Assembly: GCF_006386545.1 (NCBI RefSeq) | Contig: NZ_SWAR01000008.1 | Location: forward strand, 1 to 64,000 | DNA length: 64,000 nucleotides | DNA from: Methylibium rhizosphaerae | Lineage (GTDB): Bacteria > Pseudomonadota > Gammaproteobacteria > Burkholderiales > Burkholderiaceae_C | Reading direction: 5' to 3' | Part shown: piece after piece, positions 6,913-14,195 of the stretch | Position numbering within the stretch: position 1 is the stretch's first letter | Layout: every line of letters begins with the position of its first letter | Made by a program: the position numbers and the translations under genes | The notes under the pieces: model-generated | The model's database searches: none | What the model was told of the DNA's origin: nothing | Seen by the model: only the letters and a program-made list of their open reading frames with translations

Positions 6913-7704
6913 TCAGATCAACCCGTACTCGGTAGCCAGGCGCGCCGCGGCCTTGCGGTTCGGGACACCCAGCTTCTCGTTGAGGCGCTGGAAGCGCGAG
7001 TTGACGGAGTTCGGTGTCGTTTCCAGTTCGGCCGCGATCTGTTTCGTGCTGTGCCCCTGTCGTTCCTGCCGCAGCAGCACGAGGTCCTCGTCCGAGATCT
7101 GGGCGCGCGACACCAGTTCGCGCTTGACCTGCCCAACCCACCACTCATGCAGTTCCATCGCGAGGCTGCGCGCGACCACCTTGAGGGCTGTGAACCCGTC
7201 ACCCTCGAAATAGCCCTCGATGTCCGAACCTAGGCACAGCACGCCCACCCGCGAATGCCCACCGCTCGACGGTGCCGGCACGACCACCGCGGAGCGGAAG
7301 CCGAAGCGCCGCGACAGCTCGACGAGTGCGCGCTGCTGGCCCGACTCGACCACGATCTCGCTCGCGCGCACCGGCTCCGAGCGACCCAGCGCGTATTGCA
7401 GCCAGGGATCGTTGGCGTACCAGGCGCGCTGCTCGTACTCAAGGCACCACACCGGGTCGCACGCCAGCAGGAATCGAAAGGACTCGTGAGACGGGTCGTT
7501 GCGGATGAAGCTCACGAAGGCCGCTGCATCCGCGCCGATCCGGCGGCTCGACTGTTCGAGCAACGACAACGCCTCGAACGGATCGGCGGCGCCGGGGATG
7601 CGCTGGATCGCCTCGCTGGCGCGCGCGGCGTAGCCGGGGGCGGCCACGGCCTCAGCGAGCGAGGCGGTCTTGCACGCCCTGCCGGAGGATGATGGCATCT
7701 CCAT
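6913..7704 (-). CDS. LuxR-type regulator with autoinducer-binding domain
   Basis: The predicted 263-residue protein has an N-terminal autoinducer-binding-like domain. The segment WCLEYEQRAWYANDPWLQYAL matches the conserved W, Y and DP positions, and a conserved Gly lies in RRFGFRSAVVVP. A C-terminal GerE helix-turn-helix (about residues 195-260) contains HSTKQIAAELETTPNSVNSR. No AHL synthase gene is nearby, so it may be a LuxR solo. ATG at 7704 is chosen because GGAGGT lies 8 bases upstream; GTG at 7707 is also possible. It overlaps the end of the preceding small gene by 53 bases, which suggests translational coupling, and it is followed by the AlkB-like gene, a likely target or partner. Confidence 0.78.
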   Translation of the reverse strand: MEMPSSSGRACKTASLAEAVAAPGYAARASEAIQRIPGAADPFEALSLLEQSSRRIGADAAAFVSFIRNDPSHESFRFLLACDPVWCLEYEQRAWYANDPWLQYALGRSEPVRASEIVVESGQQRALVELSRRFGFRSAVVVPAPSSGGHSRVGVLCLGSDIEGYFEGDGFTALKVVARSLAMELHEWWVGQVKRELVSRAQISDEDLVLLRQERQGHSTKQIAAELETTPNSVNSRFQRLNEKLGVPNRKAAARLATEYGLI

Positions 7705-7936
7705 CACGAGTGACCTCCACATGGATCGACGGGTTTTCGAAGCGCATCGGGTTGGCATCGCACCAGCGGTGAAAACTCTCGGCGTCGGCAAAGGCGACCA
7801 CCTGCGAGACGACGTTGCCGCCATGCACCAGCACGCGCTCGACAGCCACGCCTCGCGCGGTGGGGACCAGCGTGAACACGACCGCACCGTCGGCGCTGCG
7901 CACCCTGCGCGACCCGGCGATGCTAGGCGCCGGCAT
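7652..7936 (-). CDS. Small protein of unknown function
   Basis: The predicted 94-residue protein reads as a compact alpha/beta domain with no signal peptide or membrane segment. I do not recognise the family. Its start (ATG at 7936) lies inside the end of the zinc-ribbon gene by 14 bases, and its end overlaps the LuxR-type gene by 53 bases. The nested arrangement supports a real, co-translated gene. Neighbours suggest a role tied to the LuxR/AlkB-like operon, but nothing in the sequence shows what it does. Confidence 0.6.
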   Translation of the reverse strand: MPAPSIAGSRRVRSADGAVVFTLVPTARGVAVERVLVHGGNVVSQVVAFADAESFHRWCDANPMRFENPSIHVEVTRDGDAIILRQGVQDRLAR

Positions 7937-8225
7937 GTGCACCAGGTTCAGTGGCCTCGTCTTGGGCATGGCTGTAGCCGCAGGCATGGCATGCGAGATG
8001 GGCGATGGCTTCGTCGGCAGGGCGGTGCAGCCAGTGGAAGACCGACTCGCTCGCGCACCTGCGGCATTCGAGCAACGCAAAGTGGAAGACACCGCCGCAG
8101 CGCGAGCAGCGCATCTGCTCGATGCAGTCGGGCAGCATCAGCTCGTAGTCATCGGGCTCGGTGTGGCCGCAATGCGGACACTGGATCACCAGCGTCGATG
8201 AGTCGAGCAGAAGCGAACTGGGCAT
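7923..8225 (-). CDS. Small multi-zinc-ribbon protein
   Basis: The predicted 100-residue protein is rich in paired cysteines: CPHC, CSRC, CRRC and CHAC. They would make two zinc ribbons. ATG at 8225 has AGGGAGAGG about 6 bases upstream and is preferred to an in-frame TTG at 8252. It is the first gene of a minus-strand run of four overlapping or closely spaced genes that includes the LuxR-type regulator. No enzymatic motif is visible; a nucleic-acid- or protein-binding role is a guess from the fold only. Confidence 0.6.
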   Translation of the reverse strand: MPSSLLLDSSTLVIQCPHCGHTEPDDYELMLPDCIEQMRCSRCGGVFHFALLECRRCASESVFHWLHRPADEAIAHLACHACGYSHAQDEATEPGAHAGA

Positions 8226-8368
8226 GGCCCTCTCCCTGCAATGAATGGGCAACGTCTTCCCGCTTGTCTTAGCTCGCGTTGCGGTGAAATTCCAGCGCCG
8301 TCACATTTGAGTCGGCGCTTGCGGGGGCGCGGCAATTGGTGTGCCCATGTGCAGACGCCAGGGCTGGC

Positions 8369-8503
8369 AAGTCGTTTTCCGTTTCCCTCTTCGGCTTCGA
8401 TGCCGCGTTCGAGTTGGCCATCGAGGCACGAAGGACCCACGTCGCGGGGCTGCAGGGCTACCACCTGTTCGCGGTCCCGGAGCACTGGCGGCCCAGCGTC
8501 TGA
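8369..8503 (+). pseudogene. Fragment of an AP2-like domain gene
   Basis: The frame reads KSFSVSLFGFDAAFELAIEA and ends with a TGA stop at 8501-8503. This resembles the C-terminal half of bacterial AP2-like DNA-binding domains, where K-x-FSVSKYG-x-x-EA-x-RLA-x-EAR is typical. The frame is open upstream only to about 8290 and has no convincing ATG, so the N-terminal half is missing. AP2-like domains in bacteria are usually attached to mobile-element or phage endonucleases. It is probably a relic marking an old recombination boundary. Confidence 0.4.
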
Positions 8504-8537
8504 GCAGGTCTCTGGGCGTCGTTCCGGCCAGTGGAGG

Positions 8538-8559
8538 AGGGGTCCCATCCGGGACCCCT
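8538..8559 (-). terminator. Hairpin after the DUF932 gene
   Basis: AGGGGTCCC and GGGACCCCT form a perfect 9-bp stem with a 4-base loop. It starts 4 bases beyond the stop of the minus-strand DUF932 gene. No T-run follows on that strand. Confidence 0.55.
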
Positions 8560-8563
8560 GACC

Positions 8564-9628
8564 TCACGCTGCTGCCGCGATCTCCTGCCACTCACGCGCC
8601 GACAGGTCGAGCAGCTTGCCGCCCAGCGCCTCGAAGTCGGTGGCGCGGTCGTAGTCCGCGACCTCCTGCGAGTAGTGCGTCACCGCGTTGACCAGCCCGT
8701 AGCCGGACAGGTCGCCACCACTGATCAGGTGGCGCAGCACGCCGTTGCGCTCCTCTTCGTTCAGCAGGTACTTGGTGCCCACCGTCTCCACGCTCTTGAG
8801 CGGGTCGCCGCTGAGCAGGATGCCCAGCGTGCGCCGCATGCGCTCGGCGAGCTGCCGGAAGGTCACCTCGGACACCGCGCTCTCGACGACGTCGCGCACC
8901 TTCAGGAAGAACGCCTTGTCCTCCGCCTCCAGGGTGTCGTCCTTGAAGACGGTGACGGCATCGTCCTGGGTCTCCTTGAGCCGGCCCACATGCGTCTTGC
9001 GCATCGTGTGGTCGGTCGCGATCAGGCCGTTGCGGCAGACGAGCCGGTAGACCAGCGGCTGCACCGAGAGGCTGCCGAGGCCCACCTCGGAGTTCGTCAC
9101 CACCACACCGGCCTCGACAACGTCGCCGGGCCGGATCTCCTGGCGAACCTCCGACGTGATCCACTTCAAGTACATCCGCGTGTCGGTGAGCTCGACCGAC
9201 GCGAGCCGGCCGCCCGGCAGGCGCTGCAGGATCGGCAGCACGTGCTCCGCGAGGTCGTAGTTGTCCAGCCGGCGGTAGCGGTCGGACAGCACCGCGCGAA
9301 CGTTGCCGTCCAGCGTGCGCACGAGGCGCCGATCGCCTTCGCTGTGCAGCCACGTGTTCACGTTGCGGTCCAGCAGGTCCGGCTGCTTCTCGCGCATGCG
9401 CTCGAAATAGGCGTAGGGGATGCCGAGCTTTTCGGCCAGCTGGCGCTTGGCCAGCTCGGTGATCCCGAACTGTGCGGCTCCGTGCGGTGCCTCCACCGTC
9501 ACCTTGCTGGTGCCGCCGCTGTCGGTGGCAAAGCGCATCAGCGGCGACGGCACGATCATGTCCTGCTTGGCCTTGAGTTGACGGCTCAGTTCCTGGGCCA
9601 GGTCAACAAGGGAACGTCCAGTCTTCAT
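8564..9628 (-). CDS. DUF932 family protein
   Basis: The predicted 354-residue protein belongs to the DUF932 family, common on phages, plasmids and integrative elements and of unknown function. Recognisable parts are KLGIPYAYFERM, VRAVLSDRYRRLDNYD, PLVYRLVCRNGLI and the C-terminal LINAVTHYS-like stretch, which reads LVNAVTHYSQEVADYDRA. ATG at 9628 has GGAG 8 bases upstream. It is soluble, with no signal sequence. It is followed by a strong hairpin and preceded by the primase-like gene on the same strand, a gene order typical of accessory elements. Confidence 0.8.
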   Translation of the reverse strand: MKTGRSLVDLAQELSRQLKAKQDMIVPSPLMRFATDSGGTSKVTVEAPHGAAQFGITELAKRQLAEKLGIPYAYFERMREKQPDLLDRNVNTWLHSEGDRRLVRTLDGNVRAVLSDRYRRLDNYDLAEHVLPILQRLPGGRLASVELTDTRMYLKWITSEVRQEIRPGDVVEAGVVVTNSEVGLGSLSVQPLVYRLVCRNGLIATDHTMRKTHVGRLKETQDDAVTVFKDDTLEAEDKAFFLKVRDVVESAVSEVTFRQLAERMRRTLGILLSGDPLKSVETVGTKYLLNEEERNGVLRHLISGGDLSGYGLVNAVTHYSQEVADYDRATDFEALGGKLLDLSAREWQEIAAAA

Positions 9629-9799
9629 GGTCAATCTCCAACGGTTGAACGAGGCAGCACCCGGCAGGGCGCTTGGCCCCGCGGGGTGGTGAAAGGCTCG
9701 AGGAACGAGCCGGTGCTCTCGATGGACGCGGCATGTACCGTGTCGCTCTTCAACGCTGTCTTCGCCGATGCGGCCTGGTGCGACAGCGACCAGTCGGAA

Positions 9800-9860
9800 C
9801 CTTTTCGGTGGCCTCGCCGAAGCCACTGAAAAGGTGGTGCGGCATTGCTGCCGCACCACC
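9800..9860 (-). terminator. Intrinsic terminator after the primase-like gene
   Basis: GGTGGTGCGGCA (9833-9844) pairs perfectly with TGCCGCACCACC (9849-9860) around a TTGC loop. On the minus strand it is followed by TTTT. A second, overlapping inverted repeat lies at 9800-9812 and 9822-9834, with one mismatch. The structure begins 13 bases after the primase-like stop. Confidence 0.7.
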
Positions 9861-9872
9861 GTCCCTCTGTCC

Positions 9873-10877
9873 CTACGCCGCCGCAGGCACCAGCGAAAGC
9901 CGGTGCAGCCACACGTCGGCATAGTCGCTGCCCGCCTGGCGGGGCACGTACACCTCGACATGCCGGGTGCCGCCCGTGCGCCGCTCCTTCGTCAGCCGGC
10001 GCGCCAGGATGTAGGCGGAGGCCTGGCCATCGAACTGCGCATCCGCATCGTTGTCGGCGTACAGCCGGATGCGGGCGACGGTGTCGGGCACCCACAGGCG
10101 CTCCAGGTTGCCGCAACTGAGGGCGCACCAAACGGGCGAGCCGGTGCTGGCGAACACCGCCAGCCCGGTCTCGATGCCTTCGGTCACCGACAGCTCCTCG
10201 GTGGCTTCCTGCAACCGCACCGCTGCGCCGTTGATGCCGGCACACAGCAGCTTCTTCGGCGTGCGATCGGCCAACTTGCGGTCGGCCTCGAGATAGGTGC
10301 GGTGCAAGCTCACACAGTGACCGTCCGGTCCCTGGACGCAGGCCAGCATCGCGGGGTACTCGGCCACCTTGATGGACCTGGTGCCGCTCCTCTCGAAGTA
10401 CCCCAGGCACGGATGGCAGCGCAGCGTCTTCGGGTAGACGTCCAGTTGCAGTCCGCGGCTCCTCAGGTAGCGGTCGACCTCGTCACCGAGGGTGATCGGC
10501 TTTGCCTCGTTCCAGATCCTGCGGCTCAGAGCCTGCATGCGTTCCGGCGACGGGCCGCCCGCGGCCTGCGAAGTGCAGGGCGTCAGGCCGCCGACAAGGC
10601 GTTCGAGCCGCTGCAGCAAGTCGGCAAAGCCGACCTGCAAACTGGCCTGCGCCAGCTTCAGCCCGCCGCCCGGCCCGCAGCCGCGGCAGTGGTAATTGCC
10701 TTCGCCGAAGCGGTCCGTGTACTGGAAGCGATCGGTGCCGCCGCACATCGGGCAGGGCTGGTTCTTCCTGTTCAGCACCTCCTCGGCCACGCCGAGTGCC
10801 AACAGGACCTGCGTCCACTGCCCATGCGCGCGTTGCTTGACGGCGCGAACGCGTGCCTCGAACTCCTGAGGGTCCAT
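9873..10877 (-). CDS. Toprim primase-like protein of an integrative element
   Basis: The predicted 334-residue protein has an N-terminal zinc ribbon (Cys42, Cys45, Cys64, Cys67), as in phage P4-type primases. A Toprim domain follows in the C-terminal half, with the catalytic glutamate in SVTEGIETGLA (about residue 233) and the acidic cluster YADNDADA (about 273-280). There is no helicase domain. It would synthesise or help to synthesise RNA primers for replication or conjugative transfer of a mobile element. ATG at 10877 has GGAGGT 5 to 7 bases upstream. It sits between the DUF932 and ATP-cone genes. Confidence 0.8.
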   Translation of the reverse strand: MDPQEFEARVRAVKQRAHGQWTQVLLALGVAEEVLNRKNQPCPMCGGTDRFQYTDRFGEGNYHCRGCGPGGGLKLAQASLQVGFADLLQRLERLVGGLTPCTSQAAGGPSPERMQALSRRIWNEAKPITLGDEVDRYLRSRGLQLDVYPKTLRCHPCLGYFERSGTRSIKVAEYPAMLACVQGPDGHCVSLHRTYLEADRKLADRTPKKLLCAGINGAAVRLQEATEELSVTEGIETGLAVFASTGSPVWCALSCGNLERLWVPDTVARIRLYADNDADAQFDGQASAYILARRLTKERRTGGTRHVEVYVPRQAGSDYADVWLHRLSLVPAAA

Positions 10878-10904
10878 GGTGACCTCCTCGATCGCAGTCG
10901 CGGC

Positions 10905-11309
10905 TCATTGGCAGGCCTCGCACGCGCCTGGGCCGGGAACCCTTGTCCCTGGATCGCCCATGCGTCGCTGCCGCCGGCCATCCCGGTAGAGCACGTAGTC
11001 GCGGGCGATTTCATGTTCGCCGCTGCGCATCAGCGCCAGCTCGACCTGGTCCTGGATGTCCTCGATGTCGATCGGATGCCGGGCGGCATCCGGGCGCCGG
11101 CTCACGGCATGAATCACCTGCTCGGTGAAGCGAGTGATCTTTTCCTGCTCGGCCGGCAGCAGCTCGTCATCACAGGCCTCGCGCGGCCGGCCGTTGGCGT
11201 CGCGCAAGAAGGCGCGGGCCAGCGCATGTTCGATGCGCGAGCGCTCGAAGGCGACGATCGACCCGTCGCGGCGGCGCACGGTGAAGCTCTGGTATTTCGG
11301 TTCGTTCAT
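10905..11309 (-). CDS. Stand-alone ATP-cone domain protein
   Basis: The predicted 134-residue protein is essentially one ATP-cone domain, the nucleotide-sensing module found in NrdR and in class I and III ribonucleotide reductases. FTVRRRDGSIVAFERSRI at the start and IEDIQDQVELALMRSGEHEIARDYVLYR later are the signature parts. The C-terminal tail is basic and ends with two cysteines (CEACQ). With no reductase or NrdR zinc finger attached, the role is unclear. Such proteins occur in mobile-element replication regions. AAGGAGA precedes the ATG at 11309. Confidence 0.75.
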   Translation of the reverse strand: MNEPKYQSFTVRRRDGSIVAFERSRIEHALARAFLRDANGRPREACDDELLPAEQEKITRFTEQVIHAVSRRPDAARHPIDIEDIQDQVELALMRSGEHEIARDYVLYRDGRRQRRMGDPGTRVPGPGACEACQ

Positions 11310-11336
11310 CTCGATCTCCTTGGATGCGGGTCGCCC

Positions 11337-11648
11337 TCAGCGCGGGAGCGACGGGGTGTACAGGCACCCGGCCCGCTGCGCATGTGCCAGCGGGTGGTGC
11401 TCGAAGGATCCGGCGCCCACGTAGACGCAGTCGGCGCAATGGCCGCCGTCGTCGAGGCGGGTGATCTCCAGGCCGCCGGGGTGCGCGACGACGCGGTAGG
11501 TCAGCCGTTCGGCGCCCCCGATCACGAAGCACCGGCCGGGCAGACCGGTGCGGATCTCGCTTTCCTTCACGAGGTCGGCGATCTCGTCTTGCGGCCGCAC
11601 GGGGAGGTGGGCCGGTGGGGTGGGGTGCCGATGCGATGTGGCTTGCAT
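11337..11648 (-). CDS. Small protein of unknown function
   Basis: The predicted 103-residue soluble protein has a His- and Pro-rich N-terminus followed by GLPGRCFVIGGAERLTYRVV and a CADC pair. I do not recognise it. ATG at 11648 is chosen because GGAG lies 8 bases upstream and the region before it has no conserved look. It is 27 bases upstream of the ATP-cone gene on the same strand, so probably in the same operon of the element. Confidence 0.5.
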   Translation of the reverse strand: MQATSHRHPTPPAHLPVRPQDEIADLVKESEIRTGLPGRCFVIGGAERLTYRVVAHPGGLEITRLDDGGHCADCVYVGAGSFEHHPLAHAQRAGCLYTPSLPR

Positions 11649-11831
11649 GGCGGTATCTCCAGAAGTGGCCTGTCGGCCGTTGCTCAAGTCGCTGGCGTGC
11701 CGCCAGCTGCCGGTTCTTCCACGTGGGAAGGAACGTCCCTGCGAGCAACAGCTCGCGATTGCCGGTCTTGCGAGGCGGGCAGTCGCGAGATGTCGGAAGG
11801 GCGCAGGCACCAGCGCGTGGACGGACGCGTC

Positions 11832-11847
11832 CGAACCGAAGGGTTCG
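11832..11847 (-). terminator. Hairpin after the 269-residue unknown gene
   Basis: CGAACC and GGTTCG pair around a GAAG loop, 17 bases beyond the stop of the minus-strand gene at 11864. The surrounding GGAC/GTCC bases may extend the stem. No T-run follows. Confidence 0.35.
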
Positions 11848-11863
11848 AACGGTCCGTCACGTC

Positions 11864-12673
11864 TCACAGGTCGAAGAGCTCGCTCTGCCGGTCATCCGCC
11901 GTGCGCCTGAGCGCCAGCGACTCGCGCAGCCAGGCCGCGAGAGCGGGGCGCAGCTCCTCCTTCAGGCGCCGGTAGACGGCGCCGAACTCGGGGGCATTGC
12001 CGGTCACCAGCCTCACGCAGCTCTTGAACGAGAACGGCCGGTCCTCCAGCTCGGGCTCCGTGAAGATCCAGCGCAGCGTCTCCTCCTTGCGCTCGATGCT
12101 CGCGCTCGGGCGCGCGAGGTAGCGGCACTGGTCCAGCAGCACGAAGTGCAGGTAGACGATTTCCGCCGTCATCCACTGCGGCTCGTGGGTGCTGTACACG
12201 CGTCGCAGGATCTCGACCTTGTCGTGCGGATCGGCGGTACCGTCCAGCAGGATGCGCCGGTAGGTCAGCGCCAGCGCGACGAGGAAGCCGGCCGTGCAGC
12301 CTGGATAGCGTGCCGCCTCGTTCGCCATCAGACCCCGCGCGATGGCCTCCTTCTGCGCCGGCGTCGGATTGACCGCCGCCAGTCGTTGGTACTCGGCTCG
12401 CTCGTCGTCGAATACCTCGCCGCCGAAGAGATCGTCTTCGTCTTCCCACGCAGGCGGGGCGACCGCGTCGATCAGCATCGCACTGCGCTCGACGAAGTCC
12501 TGCGCCAGGCCGAGCAGCTCGAGCTCGCTGAAGGATGCAATGTCGACTGCCGGCTCGAATGGGTTGTCGTCGCAGTCGTCCGGCTCTGCGACGGTGTTCT
12601 CGAACCACGCCGGGTTCAGGGGCTCCGGAAACAGCGCAGCGCCTTTCGGCGCGCATGCCACATGGGGGCTCAT
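11864..12673 (-). CDS. Unknown protein of an integrative element
   Basis: The predicted 269-residue protein is mainly helical, with an acidic N-terminal third and no signal peptide or membrane segment. No catalytic motif is evident and I do not recognise the family. ATG at 12673 has AGGAGGTGAAG directly upstream, a near-ideal ribosome site, so it is likely well translated. It is the first gene of the minus-strand run that continues with the small unknown, ATP-cone, primase-like and DUF932 genes. Confidence 0.55.
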   Translation of the reverse strand: MSPHVACAPKGAALFPEPLNPAWFENTVAEPDDCDDNPFEPAVDIASFSELELLGLAQDFVERSAMLIDAVAPPAWEDEDDLFGGEVFDDERAEYQRLAAVNPTPAQKEAIARGLMANEAARYPGCTAGFLVALALTYRRILLDGTADPHDKVEILRRVYSTHEPQWMTAEIVYLHFVLLDQCRYLARPSASIERKEETLRWIFTEPELEDRPFSFKSCVRLVTGNAPEFGAVYRRLKEELRPALAAWLRESLALRRTADDRQSELFDL

Positions 12674-13079
12674 GCTTCACCTCCTGGAAGGGACGGAGGC
12701 GACGCGCCCACGGGGACGGCTGCCCCCGATGGGTTGGAATTGGCCGGCGCATGCCGGTGGCTCGGGATCGCTGGCTTGATGCCGCGGGTTGCCGCGTGCG
12801 ACGGCGTGCCAGCTGCCGTCGGTGACACCGCCGCACGTGAGTGCGCCGATGCTTTACATGAGGTCGGGCGAGCGAGGCCTGCGTGTTGCAGGTCGTGCCC
12901 GGTGCTGTCGCTCGCTTGGTTGCCGGACGCCAGCTGGTCCCTGCACGAAAAGGTAGCGAAGGGCCTGTCGCGCGTCAACGGATGGCGACTGCAGAACCGA
13001 CGCAGTTCGACGGCCGGTTCCGAGTGGCCCGAGCGATGCTCACGTTGCACGATGGGCCGCCGGTACCGGGAGCAGCGCC
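12674..13079. other. Divergent intergenic region without a recognised gene
   Basis: About 400 bases lie between the minus-strand unknown gene and the plus-strand gene at 13080. Open frames here have no family look and no good ribosome sites. It must contain the start signals of both genes, but I see no convincing sigma70 pair. GGGAG lies 7 bases before the ATG at 13080. Confidence 0.5.
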
Positions 13080-13862
13080 ATGGAGATCAACGTCCCGTTT
13101 TCCCACTTCTATGCGGCCGAACTGAAGGCCGCGTTCGAGCGCTCGGGCCGTCCCGACGAGACCTTCTTCGCTCGCTGCGCGTCGGTGCCCGGTATCAACG
13201 CGAAGTACTACGCGCGCATCGGCGGCAACGATGCCAACACGCTGGCTCGCATCGAGGGTGCGCGCGACATCGAGGACTGCGCGTTCAGCCACCCGAAGAT
13301 CAAGAGCCATTTCGTCCGCTACTACAGCTACACGGCCTACAACTTCCATTTCATGGAGGTGCACGCCCGGTCACACGAGAGGCTGCGGGACCACCCTGAA
13401 CTGATCGCACAGGCCGAGCACATGGTGGCCGAGTCCATCCGGGCCGCCGACAAGGAGGTCGATGCGCTCATCGAACAGACGCAGAAGGTGATGGCCGACA
13501 ACGGCGTGAGCCAGTCGGTCCGCTACGGAACCGGTCCTCTGCTTGTACCGGCAGAGGTCGTGTCACCACACTGCGGGACGTACCTGACCTTGCTGATGAA
13601 GACTGACCGCCTATTCAGCCTGCTCGAGTACCAGCGGCTGCGCGGCCTGATCACCAACACGGAGTGCGACAAGGAGTTCGCGCGCGTCGACCGACTGCTG
13701 AAGTCCGTTCAGCGGACGGCGCTGCGCCTTGCCACCGGGCTACGGCGCCGTTTGAATGTTGTGCCGGCGAGGGATGGCGAACAAGCATCGCCGGAGGGCG
13801 ATAACGATGCCATCGCCGATGTGGTGATGGGCGCCCGAATCGACGTCGGCATCGAAAGCTGA
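13080..13862 (+). CDS. Possible DUF1845/AcaB-like element protein
   Basis: The predicted 260-residue protein is soluble and mainly helical. The segment around residues 160-225 (THCG-like PHCGTYLTLLMKTDRLFSLL, then LRGLITNTECDKEFARVDRLLKSVQRTALRLA) resembles the DUF1845 family of conjugative elements, in which some members regulate transfer genes. The match is by pattern only and the N-terminal half shows nothing recognisable. It is the last element-type gene before the giant surface protein, and a short hairpin follows it. Confidence 0.4.
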   Translation: MEINVPFSHFYAAELKAAFERSGRPDETFFARCASVPGINAKYYARIGGNDANTLARIEGARDIEDCAFSHPKIKSHFVRYYSYTAYNFHFMEVHARSHERLRDHPELIAQAEHMVAESIRAADKEVDALIEQTQKVMADNGVSQSVRYGTGPLLVPAEVVSPHCGTYLTLLMKTDRLFSLLEYQRLRGLITNTECDKEFARVDRLLKSVQRTALRLATGLRRRLNVVPARDGEQASPEGDNDAIADVVMGARIDVGIES

Positions 13863-13869
13863 CCTGTCC

Positions 13870-13885
13870 CCGCGGGCAACCGCGG
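13870..13885 (+). terminator. Short GC-rich hairpin
   Basis: CCGCGG and CCGCGG pair around a GCAA tetraloop, 8 bases after the stop at 13862. There is no T-run, so termination is uncertain. Confidence 0.4.
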
Positions 13886-14195
13886 CGAGGGCCGACAAAT
13901 TCAAACGCGGCGCGTCGCCGCATCGTGCTTGGTGGGCCGCGAGCTGAAGCGCCGTTTGCCAAACCGCGGATCCTGCCCCTGGTCATGGAGTGGCGGGATC
14001 GTGCCGAGGGGCTGCCGGGGACGCCGGCGGTCATATTTCACGAATGACGGGTTGACCCCAAACAGGGGGGGGTTGCGCCCCAATTCGTAACAGAGAGAAT
14101 CGCGGCGCGATCGGCCGGACGGCACTGAAGTGAGGGGTCGTCCCAGGTCGCGCGCGGGCGACCGCGCCCAACAAACAGTCCGAGGGAGTCCCTTC
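13886..14195 (+). promoter_or_regulatory. Leader region of the giant gene
   Basis: About 310 bases separate the preceding gene from the preferred start at 14196. The region includes a less GC-rich stretch near 14030-14100 with a run of seven G at 14068-14074. A promoter is expected here but no clear -35/-10 pair was found. GGGAG lies about 9 bases before ATG 14196. Confidence 0.35.

Noticed and set aside
12883-13125. 80-residue plus-strand open frame before the gene at 13080
   Set aside because: It has no family similarity and no convincing ribosome site, and it overlaps the better-supported gene start at 13080.
14130-14195. Upstream ATG that would lengthen the giant protein by 22 residues
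   Set aside because: There is no ribosome site before 14130, whereas GGGAG precedes 14196.
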